Shown here one piece after another: positions 61,949 to 64,000 of a stretch of 64,000 bases of DNA. The stretch spans positions 2,993,092-3,057,091 of the forward strand of contig NZ_CP016474.1 in NCBI RefSeq assembly GCF_001693255.1. Reading direction: 5' to 3'. Position 1 is the stretch's first letter, and each line of letters begins with the position of its first letter. The position numbers were made by a program, and so were the translations under genes. This DNA comes from Picosynechococcus sp. PCC 7003 (GTDB lineage: Bacteria > Cyanobacteriota > Cyanobacteriia > Cyanobacteriales > MRBY01). The notes beneath the pieces are model-generated. The model was not told the DNA's origin. It did no database searches and worked only from the letters and a program-made list of their open reading frames with translations.

Positions 61949-63367
61949 ATGTCCCTCAGTCTTTACAACACCCTCCACCGCCGTTCTGAACCCTTTGAAC
62001 CCCTCGAAAATAATCGGGTGCGGATGTACTGCTGTGGGATTACGGTGTATGACTATTGCCATCTGGGTCACGCACGAACCTGTTTGATTTGGGATGTGGT
62101 GCGACGTTACTTGCAATGGTCGGGCTACGAGGTGCATTACATCCAAAATTTCACCGACATTGACGACAAAATTCTCAATCGGGCGCGGGCGGAAAAAAGT
62201 TCCATGGGGGCGATCGCCGAAAAATTCATCGAAGCCTATTTCGAGGATATGGAAGCGCTCCACATTCAACCCGCCGACGAATATCCCCGGGCGACCCACA
62301 GTTTAGATGGGATTCAGAAGCTGATCCACGACCTAGAACAACGGGGTTTTGCCTATGCCTCCCAGGGAGATGTGTACTATGCCGTGCGTAAGTTTGACGG
62401 TTATGGGAAACTCTCTGGCCGCAAATTAGACGATATGCAAGCAGGGGCCAGCGGTCGGGTCACAGAAGACCCTGATGCGCCGAAAAAACATGATCCCTTT
62501 GATTTTGCCCTCTGGAAAGCCGCTAAAGAAGGTGAACCCGCCTGGGATTCCCCCTGGGGTTCCGGTCGTCCCGGTTGGCACATCGAATGTTCGGCAATGG
62601 TGCGCGATCGCCTCGGAGAAACCATTGATATCCATGTGGGGGGCAGTGATTTAATTTTCCCGCACCACGAAAACGAGATCGCCCAATCGGAAGCGGCTAC
62701 CGGCCAACCCCTCGCAAAATATTGGCTGCACAATGGCATGGTGAAAGTAGAAGGGGAAAAAATGTCCAAATCCCTCGGCAACTTCATCACGATCCGTGAG
62801 CTGTTGCAAAAATATGACCCGATGGCCGTGCGCTTGTTTATCCTCCAGGCCCACTACACCAAGCCCCTGGACTTCACCGACGAAGCCCTCACCGCTGCCA
62901 CCAAGGGCTGGGAAACCCTCAACGATGCGCTTTTGTTCGGGGCAGAACATTTGGATACGAACAATATCACTGCGGACAAGGGCATCCTGGCGAAATTTAA
63001 GGCGATTGTTGACAATGACCTGAATTTTTCCGGCGGACTAGCGATTCTTTTTGAACTGGCGAAGGAACTGAAAAAAGAAAAAAATATCCTCGTCCACGAA
63101 GGCAAGCTCCAGCAAAATCCGCAAATTCTCGCATCCCTCTGGCTCACCCTCAAGGAATTGGCCGATATCCTTGGTTTTGTCCCGGAAACGAAGCAACAGG
63201 CCGCTGGTTTAACCGATGCCGAAATTGAAAGCCTGATCCAACAACGTAAAGACGCCCGCGCCAATAAGAACTATGCAGAAGGCGATCGCCTCCGAGATTT
63301 ACTCACCGCAAAAGGCATTGTGTTGGTGGACAAACCAGGCGGCATTACCGAGTGGCACCGTGAATAA
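61949..63367 (+). CDS. cysS: Cysteinyl-tRNA synthetase
   Basis: Charges tRNA-Cys. The 472-residue class I synthetase has the first zinc Cys in Y-C-C-G-I-T-V, the HIGH-type motif H-L-G-H-A-R-T near residue 38 and the KMSKS loop V-E-G-E-K-M-S-K-S-L-G-N near residue 272. The second zinc site is W-H-I-E-C-S-A-M, followed by H-H-E-N-E. C-terminal anticodon-binding helices end in G-D-R-L-R-D-L-L. ATG 61949 is chosen over an upstream GTG at 61940. Length normal. Confidence 0.97.
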   Translation: MSLSLYNTLHRRSEPFEPLENNRVRMYCCGITVYDYCHLGHARTCLIWDVVRRYLQWSGYEVHYIQNFTDIDDKILNRARAEKSSMGAIAEKFIEAYFEDMEALHIQPADEYPRATHSLDGIQKLIHDLEQRGFAYASQGDVYYAVRKFDGYGKLSGRKLDDMQAGASGRVTEDPDAPKKHDPFDFALWKAAKEGEPAWDSPWGSGRPGWHIECSAMVRDRLGETIDIHVGGSDLIFPHHENEIAQSEAATGQPLAKYWLHNGMVKVEGEKMSKSLGNFITIRELLQKYDPMAVRLFILQAHYTKPLDFTDEALTAATKGWETLNDALLFGAEHLDTNNITADKGILAKFKAIVDNDLNFSGGLAILFELAKELKKEKNILVHEGKLQQNPQILASLWLTLKELADILGFVPETKQQAAGLTDAEIESLIQQRKDARANKNYAEGDRLRDLLTAKGIVLVDKPGGITEWHRE

Positions 63368-63381
63368 AAAAGAACTCTTAG

Positions 63382-63420
63382 TCCCCTTTCATAAGGGGGA
63401 TTTAGGGGGATGTAAATCCC
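63382..63420 (+). terminator. Double hairpin after cysS
   Basis: CCCCTT-TCAT-AAGGGG (63382-63397), then GGGGAT-GTA-AATCCCC (to 63420). GGGGGATTTAGGGGG inside it resembles the core of the MITE-like repeat. Probably ends cysS transcription, though no T run follows. Confidence 0.5.
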
Positions 63421-63468
63421 CAAGCTAACCCAACATGATTATGTATATTTTCAGTGAGGCAAAATCCC

Positions 63469-63942
63469 ATGACAGATTTCTTTGGGTTCGAGCAGGACTT
63501 CATTGCATCCTTGCGTTGCATCCCGATGATCATCCGCTACAAACTCGATACCTGCGGCGTCAAAATGAAACTCGACCATTGGCATAAACTCACAGAGGCC
63601 GAGAAAACGCAATTGATCCAAATGCCCTGTGAAACCCCTGCTGAGGTGCAGCACTACCACGAAACGCTCCAAGGTCTGATTACAGAGAAAACAGGCACAC
63701 CAGCTAAAGTCCTCGATATCGACCCAAATCCTCCCTGGTTACAGACCGAAATTCCCGCCCAAATCCTCGAAAAAGCCCAAGATTGCGCTGTCGAAATGAC
63801 TCCAGATCAATGGCAAGCCCTAACACCCCTGCAACGATTTGCCCTGCTTAAACTAAGTCGTCCCAGCCACGAAAATCACAACTTTATCCCGGCCCTACGA
63901 GAATTTGGAGTACTGCCAGGGGTTCAAGCTGAGAAAAATTGA
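63469..63942 (+). CDS. narM: Nitrate reductase-associated protein
   Basis: A 157-residue protein of the cyanobacterial nitrate reductase-associated family (NarM). Conserved features are F-F-G-F-E-Q-D-F, C-I-P-M-I-I-R-Y-K-L-D-T-C-G-V-K-M and K-L-S-R-P-S-H-E-N-H-N-F near the end. NarM is required for nitrate reductase activity in Synechococcus, perhaps for cofactor or iron-sulfur assembly. nar genes are not otherwise visible, but mobA (41331) supplies its cofactor route. ATG 63469 follows a weak AGGC; an upstream codon at 63454 is less likely. The 58 bases after it contain no gene. Confidence 0.9.
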   Translation: MTDFFGFEQDFIASLRCIPMIIRYKLDTCGVKMKLDHWHKLTEAEKTQLIQMPCETPAEVQHYHETLQGLITEKTGTPAKVLDIDPNPPWLQTEIPAQILEKAQDCAVEMTPDQWQALTPLQRFALLKLSRPSHENHNFIPALREFGVLPGVQAEKN

Positions 63943-64000
63943 GCTACATTGAAAAGCCCAACCCTCTTCTGTTCCCGTCTATTTTGTAGGATCAATTACG

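Noticed and set aside
1-64000. tRNA, rRNA, tmRNA or RNase P RNA genes
   Set aside because: I looked for conserved T-loop and other motifs between genes and saw none; short or unusual RNAs could be missed by eye.

Overview
The window comes from a cyanobacterium. The octamer GCGATCGC (HIP1) recurs throughout, and many genes are cyanobacterial: ggpS and ggpP for the salt-protectant glucosylglycerol, narM, a Mo-nitro_C domain protein, an ETHE1/rhodanese/TauE set and a glycolate dehydrogenase. A euryhaline unicellular strain near Picosynechococcus (Synechococcus sp. PCC 7002 type) is the best guess. It rests on gene content recognised by eye, not on a search. No rRNA, tRNA or CRISPR array was seen.

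Region 1 (1-18.2 kb) is mostly housekeeping and signalling: a NatE/LivF ABC ATPase, an MscS channel, purE divergent from nagA, a PIN/TRAM protein, a HemW-like radical SAM enzyme, a GDP-fucose synthase, a fatty acid desaturase, a TerB/Mo-nitro_C protein, a REC-histidine kinase, an RluA enzyme and a glycerophosphodiesterase.

Region 2 (18.2-40.6 kb) is a glucosylglycerol (GG) metabolic island. GpsA makes glycerol 3-phosphate, GgpS joins it to ADP-glucose and GgpP removes the phosphate. Two GghA-type hydrolases (21189-23537 and 32704-35253) can split GG to glucose and glycerol, and GlpK and GlpD recycle the glycerol. Two MFS carriers lie in the same block. Two elements interrupt it. One is a TnpB-only IS200/IS605-type element (about 24040-25421). 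The other is a two-gene secreted cassette (29330-32602): a PLAT plus aerolysin/ETX-like putative pore former next to a sphingomyelinase-like phosphodiesterase, both ending in the same roughly 80-residue module. This cassette is the strongest candidate for an undescribed system.

Region 3 (40.7-51.8 kb) holds trpF-mobA (overlapping), an M41-like peptidase, a class I (proteobacterial-type) phosphoribulokinase, glcD, a VWA protein, a DUF433/DUF5615 toxin-antitoxin pair inside palindromic repeat clusters, a GH116 glycosidase and a diguanylate cyclase.

Region 4 (51.9-64 kb) holds a YvcK-family protein, a sulfide/persulfide detoxification set, a REC-GGDEF-EAL protein with a degenerate GGDEF, a complete IS5-family element with target duplication, a small two-repeat Cys protein, a VWA lipoprotein, cysS and narM. 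A MITE-like 155-bp repeat occurs at 2214 and 58487, with a core fragment near 19529.
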